Assembly (NCBI GenBank): GCA_022791975.1
Contig: JAAWAC010000012.1
Span: 1-58,517, forward strand
Length of the DNA: 58,517 nt
Direction of reading: 5' to 3'
Source: Lachnospiraceae bacterium
Lineage (GTDB): Bacteria > Bacillota > Clostridia > Lachnospirales > Lachnospiraceae
Part shown: one piece after another, positions 26,664 through 34,442 of the stretch
Layout of the letters: each line of letters begins with the position of its first letter
Numbering within the stretch: position 1 is the first letter of the stretch
Program-made: the position numbers and the translations under genes
Notes under the pieces: model-generated
Databases searched by the model: none
The model's input: only the letters and a program-made list of their open reading frames with translations
What the model was told of the DNA's origin: nothing

Positions 26664-27536
26664 TTACGCTTTCACCGATCCGATCATAATCCCGGAAACA
26701 AAATACTTCTGTAGAAAAGGATAGATGCACATAACCGGAACCACCGTGATCACCGTAATGGCCATCTTAATGGTCTGGCCACTGGAGGTCATGGCCGCGC
26801 CGTTTTTCAGCGCCTCAATATTGGTCTGCGCCGCAAGGGTATTGTAGAGCACATACTGGAGGGTGTAGAGCTTCTCCTCCATGGCACAGTACAGCTGGGT
26901 ATCCATAAAATTGTTCCACTGGTTCAGGATACCAAACAGCAAAATCGCCGCGTTCACCGGTTGGCAGACCGGGAAAATCACCTTCCAGTAGGCCACCAGG
27001 TCATTGCCCCCATCCACATAGACCGCCTCCTGAAGGGAGCGGGGAATGCCCTCGATATAAGTCCGAATGAGAATCAGGTTGAAGGCGCTGCACAAATACG
27101 GAAGTATGTACACCAGGAAGTTATTCATCAGGCCGTATTGCTTCATAAAAATATAGGTGGGCACCGTGCCTGCGGACACATACATGGTGAGCACAAAGGC
27201 TGTACGGAAAAATTTTCCAAACACCAGATTGGGCGTGGCCAGCGCGTAAGCTGCCATCCCTGTGACAGCCAACATCAGCACCGGCCCGATAATGCTTCTG
27301 GCCACAGAAACCATAAATGCACTTAGGAGGGCCTTATCCTTCAACAAGGTCTCATAAGCCGCAAAGGTGATTCCCTTGGGAAGCAGAAGCAAGCTTCCTC
27401 CTGTTTCCGACAGGGAGCTGATAGAAAAGTTGATCACATACAAGAAGGGGTATACCATAATCACAAAGATCAGGATCAGCAGCGCGGCCGTAACGGCATC
27501 AAACATAAAATTCCCAAAGCTTTTTTTTCTAATCAT
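26664..27536 (-). CDS. Carbohydrate ABC transporter permease, LplC/YtcP type
   Basis: Six-span inner-membrane permease of the MalG/LplC family, 290 aa. It begins MIRKKSFGNFMFDAV and keeps the family hallmark after TM1 (SISSLSETGGSLLLLPKGI). The EAA loop is EAVYVDGGNDLVAYWKVIFP, which contacts the ATPase. The start at 27536 is chosen because GGGGGG lies 8 nt upstream. An ATG 33 nt earlier would overlap the preceding gene. No ATPase gene is nearby, as is usual when a shared MsmX-type ATPase is used. Confidence 0.92.
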   Translation of the reverse strand: MIRKKSFGNFMFDAVTAALLILIFVIMVYPFLYVINFSISSLSETGGSLLLLPKGITFAAYETLLKDKALLSAFMVSVARSIIGPVLMLAVTGMAAYALATPNLVFGKFFRTAFVLTMYVSAGTVPTYIFMKQYGLMNNFLVYILPYLCSAFNLILIRTYIEGIPRSLQEAVYVDGGNDLVAYWKVIFPVCQPVNAAILLFGILNQWNNFMDTQLYCAMEEKLYTLQYVLYNTLAAQTNIEALKNGAAMTSSGQTIKMAITVITVVPVMCIYPFLQKYFVSGIMIGSVKA

Positions 27537-27549
27537 CCCAATATCCCCC

Positions 27550-28482
27550 CTACAGCACCGAGTTTTCACTCATGCGCTTGGTCAGCCAGTTCACAAAGAG
27601 CAAAAGCAGAATACTGACAACCGTCTTGATAATTCCCATGGCTGTGGCATACGGGAAATCCAACATTTTCAGACCAAACTTGTAGATATACATATCCAGC
27701 ACCTCCATCCTGGACCAGTTGGTGGGATTGCTGAAAATAAAGAACTGCTCCAGATTGGAACTCAAAATCCATCCTGCATTCATAATCAGCAGCACAGACA
27801 CCGTGGGAAGCAGGTTGGGCAAAGTCACATACCGGATCTGCTGCCAGCGTCCCGCTCCGTCCAGAGCTGCCGCCTCATATTCCTCCGAAGAGATTCCCGA
27901 TATGGCAGAAAGGAATATAATCGTATTGTAGCCTGTGGATTTCCACAAGTTCAGCAGAATAATCAGCTGCCAGGAATATTTGGGGTCGCCCAGGATATTC
28001 AGTCCCTTATCTAAAATTCCCACCCGCACCAGAAATTGGTTCAGCGCGCCGGAATTCACAGCCAGGAGCGACCAGACGATGGAATACGCGATTACCCAGG
28101 ATACAAAGTAGGGAAAAAAGGAAACCGTCTGGGTAATTTTCGCTCCCCGTTTCCAGGTAGCCTCCTTCAAAAGAATTGCCAGAATAAGAGCTACCACCAG
28201 GTTTAGCACCAGAGTGACCCCATTCATAACCAGGGTATTTCGAATCAGATAGACCAAATCCGAGCTTTCCTGGAAAATTTTAAAAAAGTATTTCAGGCCC
28301 ACGAATTCTCCTCCAAACAGAGATCCGCCCAGCTGATACTCCGAGAATGCAATGTACCAGCCAGTTAAGGGAAGATAATTAAACATCAAAATGCAGATAA
28401 ACGCAGGCGACATCATCAAAAGCAACCATTTCTGTCTTTTGATCTTAGCCCATAGCTTTTTCCTGGCCACCACTTGCCCCAT
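27550..28482 (-). CDS. Carbohydrate ABC transporter permease, LplB/YtcP-partner type
   Basis: Inner-membrane permease of the MalF/LplB family, 310 aa, with about six spans. The N-terminal QKWLLLMMSPAFICILMFNYLPLTGWYIAF is typical of LplB. The EAA loop reads EYEAAALDGAGRWQQIRYVT. It forms a heterodimer with the next gene product, 13 nt downstream. The pair imports oligosaccharides or glycosides delivered by the 575-aa binding lipoprotein encoded upstream. LplB-class systems often handle complex glycans or uronates. The substrate here is not known. Confidence 0.92.
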   Translation of the reverse strand: MGQVVARKKLWAKIKRQKWLLLMMSPAFICILMFNYLPLTGWYIAFSEYQLGGSLFGGEFVGLKYFFKIFQESSDLVYLIRNTLVMNGVTLVLNLVVALILAILLKEATWKRGAKITQTVSFFPYFVSWVIAYSIVWSLLAVNSGALNQFLVRVGILDKGLNILGDPKYSWQLIILLNLWKSTGYNTIIFLSAISGISSEEYEAAALDGAGRWQQIRYVTLPNLLPTVSVLLIMNAGWILSSNLEQFFIFSNPTNWSRMEVLDMYIYKFGLKMLDFPYATAMGIIKTVVSILLLLFVNWLTKRMSENSVL

Positions 28483-28510
28483 AGTATCCCTCCTGACTAT
28501 TTATGGAAAG

Positions 28511-28550
28511 AAAATCCGCCCGGCCAAAGCCATTTTTGCCGGGCGGATTG
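28511..28550 (-). terminator. Intercistronic hairpin between binding protein and permeases
   Basis: Perfect 12-bp GC-rich stem (arms 28513-28524 and 28538-28549) followed on the minus strand by TTCTTT, a weak U-tract. Its place after the binding-protein gene fits partial termination or 3'-end protection, giving more binding protein than permease. Confidence 0.8.
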
Positions 28551-28566
28551 ACATTTCTGCTGATTC

Positions 28567-30294
28567 TTAATTTTGCAGCGCTTCCGTAAATCCGGCAAGC
28601 GTCTCATTCATTGCATCGATGACCGGCTGGTGATCCAGTTTATTATATTCCTCCATGAGCTCATTCCAGACGGCCTCAAAGTCATCCGCCATAAGCAGGT
28701 TCGCCGAATATTTCACCCGAACCTCTGTCATTTTAGCTCCCACCTTTCCCAAATCACTGGAAGGCTCCAGAGCGCAGGACTGGTAATAGCCAGCATCAAA
28801 GCCTTTGCAATGCTCATTCCACCACTGATTAGAGGTCTCCCATCCGAGTCCTGCATAAGCCTCCTTCTCCCGATCTGACAGGGAAAAGCCATCCACAAAC
28901 TCCCAGGTCTGTGCCAGATTGAAAGGCTGGCCATCTTCCGCGTAGGAATTGCACAGGGGAAGCCCGGATAAGGCTCCGATGACGCCTTCCTTCTTCTGCA
29001 CTTCCACATCCTGCGCACACTGATAGAACAGGTCCGTGGGAACACGCTCCCCATTTTCCACAGTGTAATGCACACCCTCCAGACCAGACTGAAGCATTAT
29101 CTGCCCTTCATCGGTGCAGCACCAGTTGATAAATTTGGCAACTCGCTCCGGGTATTTGCAATTCTTTGTGATTCCCATGGAATAGTAGGGATAGGAGACC
29201 CTCATAGGCAGCACATAGTCCTGTCCTACCTGGGAATCCAGCTGGAAGGGCAACTGGATATAGCTCATCTCCGGATGTCCTGCATTGCTCAGCTCCTGAT
29301 TGGCGGTACCCTGATTCCAGGTCACATACCAGGCTGCGATTGCGCGGCCATTGCTCAGCTTCTGAAGGGTAATATCCGCCGTGTCTGTAAAGCACTCCTC
29401 GTCCAGGGTGCCATCCTGATACAGATTGTTAAAGAACTGGAAGGACTCCTTTACCTCCGGAGCCAGCAGATATTCCTCAAACTGTCCGGTTTTAATATTG
29501 TAAATGTGATAATCGTTGCCAGAGCCAAAATAGGTGTCACCCTTCTCGTAGCCTACCGGAACGATTCCCTGAATTCCATAGGACTCAGCCATGGGCATGG
29601 TCATACCTACGGTTGCCTGTCCGTCATAGGTGGTGGGGAAGTCCTTCACAGCCTTTGCCAGGAAATCTCTCCAATCGCTGGCGGAAACAAGTTCCGGCCA
29701 TCCATAGTATTCCAATACGTCTGTGCGAACCAGCACATCGGTGTGGGTAAGGGTGGTCTCTGTCTCGGTGGGTGTGTCTCTCTCCCATTTATAGAGGCCG
29801 CCGTCCGGTGCGGAAGCACGCCAGTAGGGAATAATCTTCTCATATCGCTCGTAGAAATCCGGCATCAGATCCTTGTAATCATCCAGATTCAACAGGGCCC
29901 CTGCGTTGATATACTGCTTAAAAATATCTTCTCCCTGCATGTACTGAATCTCATTGTACTCGCTGCCGGCCAGCATCAATGCCTGCTTTTCTTTGATATC
30001 TCCGGAGTATTGCACATAGTTAAAGGCAATTCCGAATTCTTCTGCAATATATTGTCCCACTGCCGTATCCAGGGATGCTGTGATAAGCGGTGTGGGGGGC
30101 ATAATGTCGATAACGTACAGATTGTCCATGTTGCCGTCCCATTCTGCCTCTCCACCTGCTTCCCCTCCTTCTGCTGTTCCCTGGTCCGCAGCAACCGAAG
30201 GTTCCTCCGCCTTGTTGCCTCCACATCCACTACAAACCGATGCCATCACCATAATCGCCAAAAACAAACACCCATATCGATTCCTTTTTTTCAT
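28567..30294 (-). CDS. Extracellular solute-binding lipoprotein, LplA/YtcQ type
   Basis: Sugar-binding receptor of the ABC importer. It has a signal peptide with lipobox SVCSGC and lipid-anchored Cys24, then an acidic linker and a two-lobe binding domain. At 575 aa it is larger than classic MalE and matches the LplA/YtcQ class that serves LplBC permeases. Aromatic-rich segments (YDAGYYQSC-like, YPYYSMGITKN) are typical of sugar binding. It is first in the importer run, followed by a hairpin, then lplB and lplC. Confidence 0.93.
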   Translation of the reverse strand: MKKRNRYGCLFLAIMVMASVCSGCGGNKAEEPSVAADQGTAEGGEAGGEAEWDGNMDNLYVIDIMPPTPLITASLDTAVGQYIAEEFGIAFNYVQYSGDIKEKQALMLAGSEYNEIQYMQGEDIFKQYINAGALLNLDDYKDLMPDFYERYEKIIPYWRASAPDGGLYKWERDTPTETETTLTHTDVLVRTDVLEYYGWPELVSASDWRDFLAKAVKDFPTTYDGQATVGMTMPMAESYGIQGIVPVGYEKGDTYFGSGNDYHIYNIKTGQFEEYLLAPEVKESFQFFNNLYQDGTLDEECFTDTADITLQKLSNGRAIAAWYVTWNQGTANQELSNAGHPEMSYIQLPFQLDSQVGQDYVLPMRVSYPYYSMGITKNCKYPERVAKFINWCCTDEGQIMLQSGLEGVHYTVENGERVPTDLFYQCAQDVEVQKKEGVIGALSGLPLCNSYAEDGQPFNLAQTWEFVDGFSLSDREKEAYAGLGWETSNQWWNEHCKGFDAGYYQSCALEPSSDLGKVGAKMTEVRVKYSANLLMADDFEAVWNELMEEYNKLDHQPVIDAMNETLAGFTEALQN

Positions 30295-30351
30295 GAACTC
30301 ATTTTCTCCCTTCTCAATTATTATTTCATGTCCGAATCAAGTGATGTACTA

Positions 30352-30379
30352 AGTATAATCCCCTCTGTCCCCCATGTAA
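30352..30379 (-). promoter_or_regulatory. Candidate weak promoter of the importer run
   Basis: On the minus strand TATACT (30352-30357) lies about 58 nt upstream of the binding-protein ATG. The best -35 (TTACAT, 16-bp spacer) is poor, which fits activator-dependent initiation. The rest of the 30295-30494 gap is AT-rich with no gene. Confidence 0.35.
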
Positions 30380-30494
30380 TTAAAAATTTTAAACCTCTAT
30401 AGCGGACAAATTAAACTATTTTTCGTGGAAATGTATATTTTTTCTTGTTTTTTTCACCCGTCTTCATCGATTTAACGATATATTTAACCAAGTC

Positions 30495-31748
30495 CTATTT
30501 TTCTTTCAGCGATTCCTCCCAAATCCTTGCAATACGCTCATAGGTGGAAGCTGGCACCTGAGGATTTCCCTTGGAGTAGCTGGGCACGTATAAGCTGCCA
30601 GCTTTTTTAGGGTTTGTGCTGGTGGTATTGTGTCGATAAGCCTCCCGCTCCAGAGGGTGACGAAAGTTGGGGATGGTCACAGGTATCCCACCTCTTAAGA
30701 TGGAATCATAGGCAAGAAGTCCGGCAAGTCCCATATCCAAGGCCTCATACACGTCAATGGTCTCCGCCTCCTGATTTCCCCGGATTTTCTCCACAAAGTT
30801 CCACATCACATAGTAGTCAGAGCCGTCATGCCCGTAAGCCTCCGAAGCCGACGAGTGCGTATCCCTGGGGGAAGAGCTCTCCACCCTGGTGGCGTTTTCT
30901 CCCTCAAAATTGTCCAGGTTGCAGTACAGCTTGGAGGTGTTGCCTGCCTCTGCATCCTCCCTGGCACTCTCCATTCGTCCCAGAGAACCGTAGATGGTAT
31001 ACCACACGGAATTCCTGGAAACCCCCAGTCCGTGACAGCTCTTTACCACGGCCCCGTTCTCCAGCTCCACCATCTCAATGGCTCCCAGCCCGGCCTTGGC
31101 CCCCATACGGGCACAGCGTTTGTTGTAGGGCAGCTCAAAGCCTGTCACCCGCACCGGGCGCAGTCCGCTGATATGCAGCAGGGGCCCCAGGGAATGGGTG
31201 CAGTAAAAGGTGGCGGAAATGTTGTTGCGCCAGTGGTCCGGCTCCCCCTGGGTGATGGAGGGCCAAATGCTCTCACAGTTGTGAAAATATTCTCCCTCTC
31301 CGTACTCAAATTCTCCCAGTTTCCCCTCCCTATACAGACGGCGCATTTCCCGGGGCGCTGGCATAAAGCAGTAGTTTTCTGCATAGGCGTAAATTCGCCC
31401 GCTCTCCTCCACAGCCTCCACAAGCTCCACGGCCTCCCCTAAGGTCTCACAGGGAAGCACCTCGCTGAGCACATGCTTTCCCGCTTTTAAACAGCGCACC
31501 GCAAAGGGCGCGTGCTCCGTAGCGTAGTTAGCCAGAACTACCCCATCCATATCATGGGCTAAAAAGCTGTCAAAATCCGTGTAATAGCTGATAGAATCCT
31601 GATTAAGCTTCCCTCTCACCTGGTTTAAAAACCGTTCATTTTTGTCACACACGGCTACCAACTCCGCGTTCTCCCCATGGGTACAGTATTTCATCATAGT
31701 CTCTCCACGTCCAGCTCCAAAAACGCCGATTTTTACCTTATCTCTCAT
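30495..31748 (-). CDS. Gfo/Idh/MocA-family protein lacking the EKP lysine
   Basis: A 417-aa Rossmann protein, longer than typical family dehydrogenases. NAD site: VKIGVFGAGRGETMM. The usual EKP catalytic-lysine motif is replaced by SEVLPCE, with no lysine. The C-terminal domain carries an unusual EYFHNCESIWPSITQG and a YGHDGSDYY segment. Family branches without this lysine include NAD-dependent glycosidases of the GH109 type, so a redox-neutral glycosidase is a real alternative to a dehydrogenase. The start at 31748 is chosen from AAGGGG 9 nt upstream. An ORF extension upstream (to 31889) has no ribosome site. It diverges from GH20. Confidence 0.85.
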   Translation of the reverse strand: MRDKVKIGVFGAGRGETMMKYCTHGENAELVAVCDKNERFLNQVRGKLNQDSISYYTDFDSFLAHDMDGVVLANYATEHAPFAVRCLKAGKHVLSEVLPCETLGEAVELVEAVEESGRIYAYAENYCFMPAPREMRRLYREGKLGEFEYGEGEYFHNCESIWPSITQGEPDHWRNNISATFYCTHSLGPLLHISGLRPVRVTGFELPYNKRCARMGAKAGLGAIEMVELENGAVVKSCHGLGVSRNSVWYTIYGSLGRMESAREDAEAGNTSKLYCNLDNFEGENATRVESSSPRDTHSSASEAYGHDGSDYYVMWNFVEKIRGNQEAETIDVYEALDMGLAGLLAYDSILRGGIPVTIPNFRHPLEREAYRHNTTSTNPKKAGSLYVPSYSKGNPQVPASTYERIARIWEESLKEK

Positions 31749-31790
31749 TCTCTCAACCCCTTCTCCCTTATTTTTAGTTTTTAAGATATT

Positions 31791-31805
31791 TTGTCTTTCA
31801 GACAA
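31791..31805. promoter_or_regulatory. Palindrome upstream of the Gfo/Idh gene
   Basis: TTGTCT-TTC-AGACAA, six-bp arms, 43 nt upstream of the minus-strand start in the Gfo/GH20 divergent region (31749-32030). Possible operator. No sigma-A promoter is convincing beside it. Confidence 0.3.
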
Positions 31806-31919
31806 GATCCCAAAGGCCCTCTCTCCTAAGACCTCTTGGTCCGCAAGGGTCTCTGCTTTAAAAATAGCATGTGCCCCTTTCCCCTTCAATCAACAAATTA
31901 AACCTATATCCATACAAAT

Positions 31920-31948
31920 TTGACAGGTTTCTATTTTCGGTTGACTGG
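31920..31948 (+). promoter_or_regulatory. Direct repeats upstream of the GH20 gene
   Basis: TTGACAGG (31920) and TTGACTGG (31941) are spaced exactly 21 bp, two helical turns, about 85-110 nt before the hexosaminidase start. Such pairs suit AraC-type activators. The second copy could also serve as a -35 element. Confidence 0.35.
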
Positions 31949-32030
31949 CCCAGTTTCTCTGTGATAGTCTGTTCCCATAAAAATAATGCCCTGGGTATTA
32001 CATGTTTGCTAATTAAGGGAGGATACTTCT

Positions 32031-33794
32031 ATGAATCTCATACCAAAACCCAAACAGCTCACTCAAAAATCTGGCCTCTTCCGCCTGGAAAACCCGGCCC
32101 TTGTGCTGGCGGAACATTGCGACCATCGCCTGTCCTATCATGCCCTTGGTCTGAAAAAGACGCTGGAGAACTTGTGTGAACAATCTCTACGCCTGTGTGC
32201 CGGGGCATCTACCCCCAACACGATTTACATTTCCCATGGTTTTTCAGGAGATGCCTATACCCTACAGATAGCCACGGATGGCATAAAGATCCAGGGGGAT
32301 GGCCCCTCTGGTGCTTTTTACGGCCTGCAAACCCTGTCCCAACTGGTATCCCAGTATGGCCGGGACCTGCCCTGTCTGGGTATCGCTGATCACCCGGATT
32401 TTCCGGACCGGGGCTTTTATCACGATATTTCCCGGGGCCGGGTTCCCACCCTGGAACAGTTAAAGCGTATGGTAGAAGAGCTCTCTTTTATGAAGGTAAA
32501 CTGTCTGGAGTTATATGTGGAGAGTAATTACGAATTTAAAGAATGCGAGAATATCACAGCGCCGGAGAATCGCCTGACTGCTCAGGAGCTGGTGGAGCTG
32601 GACGCCTACTGCCACCTGCATTTTATAGAACTGGTGCCCTCCCTTTCCACCTTCGGCCATTTACACGATCTGCTCCGCAGCCGAAAATACCGCCATCTCT
32701 GCGAGCTGGAAAACTACCAACCCACCAATCATTACTGGATGGAAAAAATGGATCATCACACCATTGATGTATCCAATCCGGAGAGCTATGCCCTTATCTG
32801 CTCTCTTATCGATCAATACCTCCCTCTCTTTCGCAGCAACCGCTTCAATATCTGCTGTGACGAGACTTTTGACCTGTGTAAGGGCCGGAATCTGGGCAAG
32901 GACAGCGGGGAGGAGTATGTGGCCTTTGTGAGAAAGCTTATCGACCATTTGGAGAAACGGGGAAAATCCGTTCAGATGTGGGGGGATATTGTTCTGGAGC
33001 ATCCTCAAAAGGTCTCCCTGCTGCCAAAGGATACGGTCCTGTTAAACTGGTGCTATTTGAAAGAGCCGGTGGAGAAGCATGTCCAGTTCTTTGCCCAAAG
33101 CGGTCACCCGCAGATTGTCTGCCCTGGCACCTCCTCCTGGAATCGGTTTGTGGAGGAAATCGACCGCTCCACGGGAAATATTACCAAAATGGCCCAATAC
33201 GGCTATGAAAATAAGGCACAGGGGCTCCTCAACACCAACTGGGGAGATTTCGGCGCCATCTGTAGCTGGAACTGCCAGCAATTTGGCGTAGCCGCAGGGG
33301 CAGAAAAAGCCTGGAATGCCCTGGGAGAGCTGGATGAAGCCTTTGACCAGGCTGCCAGCGCTCTTCTCTATGGTCAGAGGAAAACCAATGTGATAGCCCT
33401 TATCCGGGAGCTGGGCCGGTGTGAGCGCACGGCGGAATGGGCCGAGCTGGTGCCCTGGTTCAGCGCAAGGAAGCGGGGAGAGACTCCCTCTCTGGAGCTT
33501 CATGTGTCCGAGATTAAAACCAATATTGTCCGGGGAGAAGCGCTCTTGGAAAAATTTAGAAACCTTGGGGATATGGACCCCCGCATAGGAGATCTCACCC
33601 TTGCGGCCCGGGCCATTGTGCTTTTGAATCACACTGTGCTCTTCCTGGGGAACAACGGCATACTCAGCCAGGCTGAACTTCGGCAACAGTGGGCTGACTG
33701 GATTCCGGATTATGAGAAATCCTGGCTGCGGGAGAACAAGCTCTCCCAGCTGGCCAATGTAATACAGTTTTTGGAACAGTTGATAGAGGTGTAA
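32031..33794 (+). CDS. Family 20 glycoside hydrolase (beta-N-acetylhexosaminidase), cytoplasmic
   Basis: Predicted exo-hexosaminidase acting by substrate-assisted catalysis. An N-terminal alpha/beta domain (about 1-118) is followed by the GH20 barrel, starting at HPDFPDRGFYHDISRGRVPT (121-140). The catalytic Asp277-Glu278 pair is in FNICCDETFDLCKGR, and the substrate Trp region is in NTNWGDFG. The length is 587 aa. No signal peptide or anchor is present, so it must act on imported oligosaccharides, in line with the neighbouring ABC importer. AAGGGAGG precedes the ATG. The true sugar (GlcNAc, GalNAc or other) is open. Confidence 0.92.
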   Translation: MNLIPKPKQLTQKSGLFRLENPALVLAEHCDHRLSYHALGLKKTLENLCEQSLRLCAGASTPNTIYISHGFSGDAYTLQIATDGIKIQGDGPSGAFYGLQTLSQLVSQYGRDLPCLGIADHPDFPDRGFYHDISRGRVPTLEQLKRMVEELSFMKVNCLELYVESNYEFKECENITAPENRLTAQELVELDAYCHLHFIELVPSLSTFGHLHDLLRSRKYRHLCELENYQPTNHYWMEKMDHHTIDVSNPESYALICSLIDQYLPLFRSNRFNICCDETFDLCKGRNLGKDSGEEYVAFVRKLIDHLEKRGKSVQMWGDIVLEHPQKVSLLPKDTVLLNWCYLKEPVEKHVQFFAQSGHPQIVCPGTSSWNRFVEEIDRSTGNITKMAQYGYENKAQGLLNTNWGDFGAICSWNCQQFGVAAGAEKAWNALGELDEAFDQAASALLYGQRKTNVIALIRELGRCERTAEWAELVPWFSARKRGETPSLELHVSEIKTNIVRGEALLEKFRNLGDMDPRIGDLTLAARAIVLLNHTVLFLGNNGILSQAELRQQWADWIPDYEKSWLRENKLSQLANVIQFLEQLIEV

Positions 33795-33835
33795 AATTCC
33801 TCTGGGACTTTGTCTTTTGCTTTTTCTATTTGGAG

Positions 33836-33900
33836 CATAAAAAGGAGCTGTTGCTCTGGCAGACTCTCTATTCTGCCTTGCACAGCTCCTTCCTCTTTGT
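33836..33900. terminator. Bidirectional terminator between GH20 and the small gene
   Basis: Ten-bp arms AAGGAGCTGT/ACAGCTCCTT (33842-33851, 33882-33891) with an inner GGCAGA/TCTGCC stem. On the minus strand TTTTTAT follows; on the plus strand a T-rich tail (CCTCTTTGTTATATTTC) follows. Confidence 0.85.
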
Positions 33901-33924
33901 TATATTTCTTTTCAGCCCAATCTC

Positions 33925-34158
33925 TTAGCCATTGATCATAAAGGCCACCAGCTTGTCGATGTCCTCCTTCTCATAGGCAATAATCTCCAGCTCCGGGATT
34001 TCGCCGTTGGAGAAAATGTTTGCCATAGAAACATACTGGGACAGCTTGGACTTCAGATTCAGTCTGTCTCCCTCGCCGGTTACCAGCTCTACCTTTCCCT
34101 GGCAGCTATCAATCACCTGAAAAAATTTCTCAATGTTAGAAATATTTTGTACCTTCAT
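33925..34158 (-). CDS. Small conserved hypothetical protein
   Basis: A 77-aa soluble protein, MKVQNISNIEKFFQVIDSC onward, with an alternating charged/hydrophobic pattern suggesting a compact alpha/beta fold. Function is not recognised. The start at 34158 is set by AAAGGAG 8 nt upstream. In-frame Met codons further upstream (34179 and 34290) have weaker support. It has its own near-consensus promoter (34240-34267) and its own terminator, so it is a monocistronic, probably well-expressed gene. Similar short proteins appear in Lachnospiraceae genomes, but I cannot name the family. Confidence 0.75.
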   Translation of the reverse strand: MKVQNISNIEKFFQVIDSCQGKVELVTGEGDRLNLKSKLSQYVSMANIFSNGEIPELEIIAYEKEDIDKLVAFMING

Positions 34159-34239
34159 CGTTTTTGCTCCTTTCTTCATATCGCCTTCCTTCCTGAAGGC
34201 GGGGATGCGTTTTATTTCTTGTTTCCTTTTACACCCCCT

Positions 34240-34267
34240 ATTATAGTCAGAATTCCCCAGTTTGCAA
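34240..34267 (-). promoter_or_regulatory. Sigma-A promoter of the 77-aa protein gene
   Basis: On the minus strand TTGCAA (34262-34267), a 16-bp spacer, then a perfect TATAAT (34240-34245), 82 nt upstream of the ATG. Remaining sequence to 34442 holds a weak inverted repeat CTAGGG/CCCTAG just after the Sel1 gene stop and no ORF. Confidence 0.8.
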
Positions 34268-34442
34268 GTAATTTTGGGCACTTTTTCCAACTTTGTGAAA
34301 TTTTTCTCATTTTCAGAGCATTGGTTTCTCCCTTATCTCTATTTTGCCCTCCTTTCACCGGGGCTCCACAGCCCTTCTAAATGCATTTTTACTAAAAGGA
34401 AGTTCCCTGAACCTAGGGCTTCGTTGAAAGCTCCCCTTTTCC

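Noticed and set aside
31749..32030. Possible T-box or riboswitch in the Gfo/GH20 divergent region
   Set aside because: There is a GGTCCGCAAGGGT-like stretch, but no T-box bulge motif, no specifier loop and no terminator/antiterminator pair.
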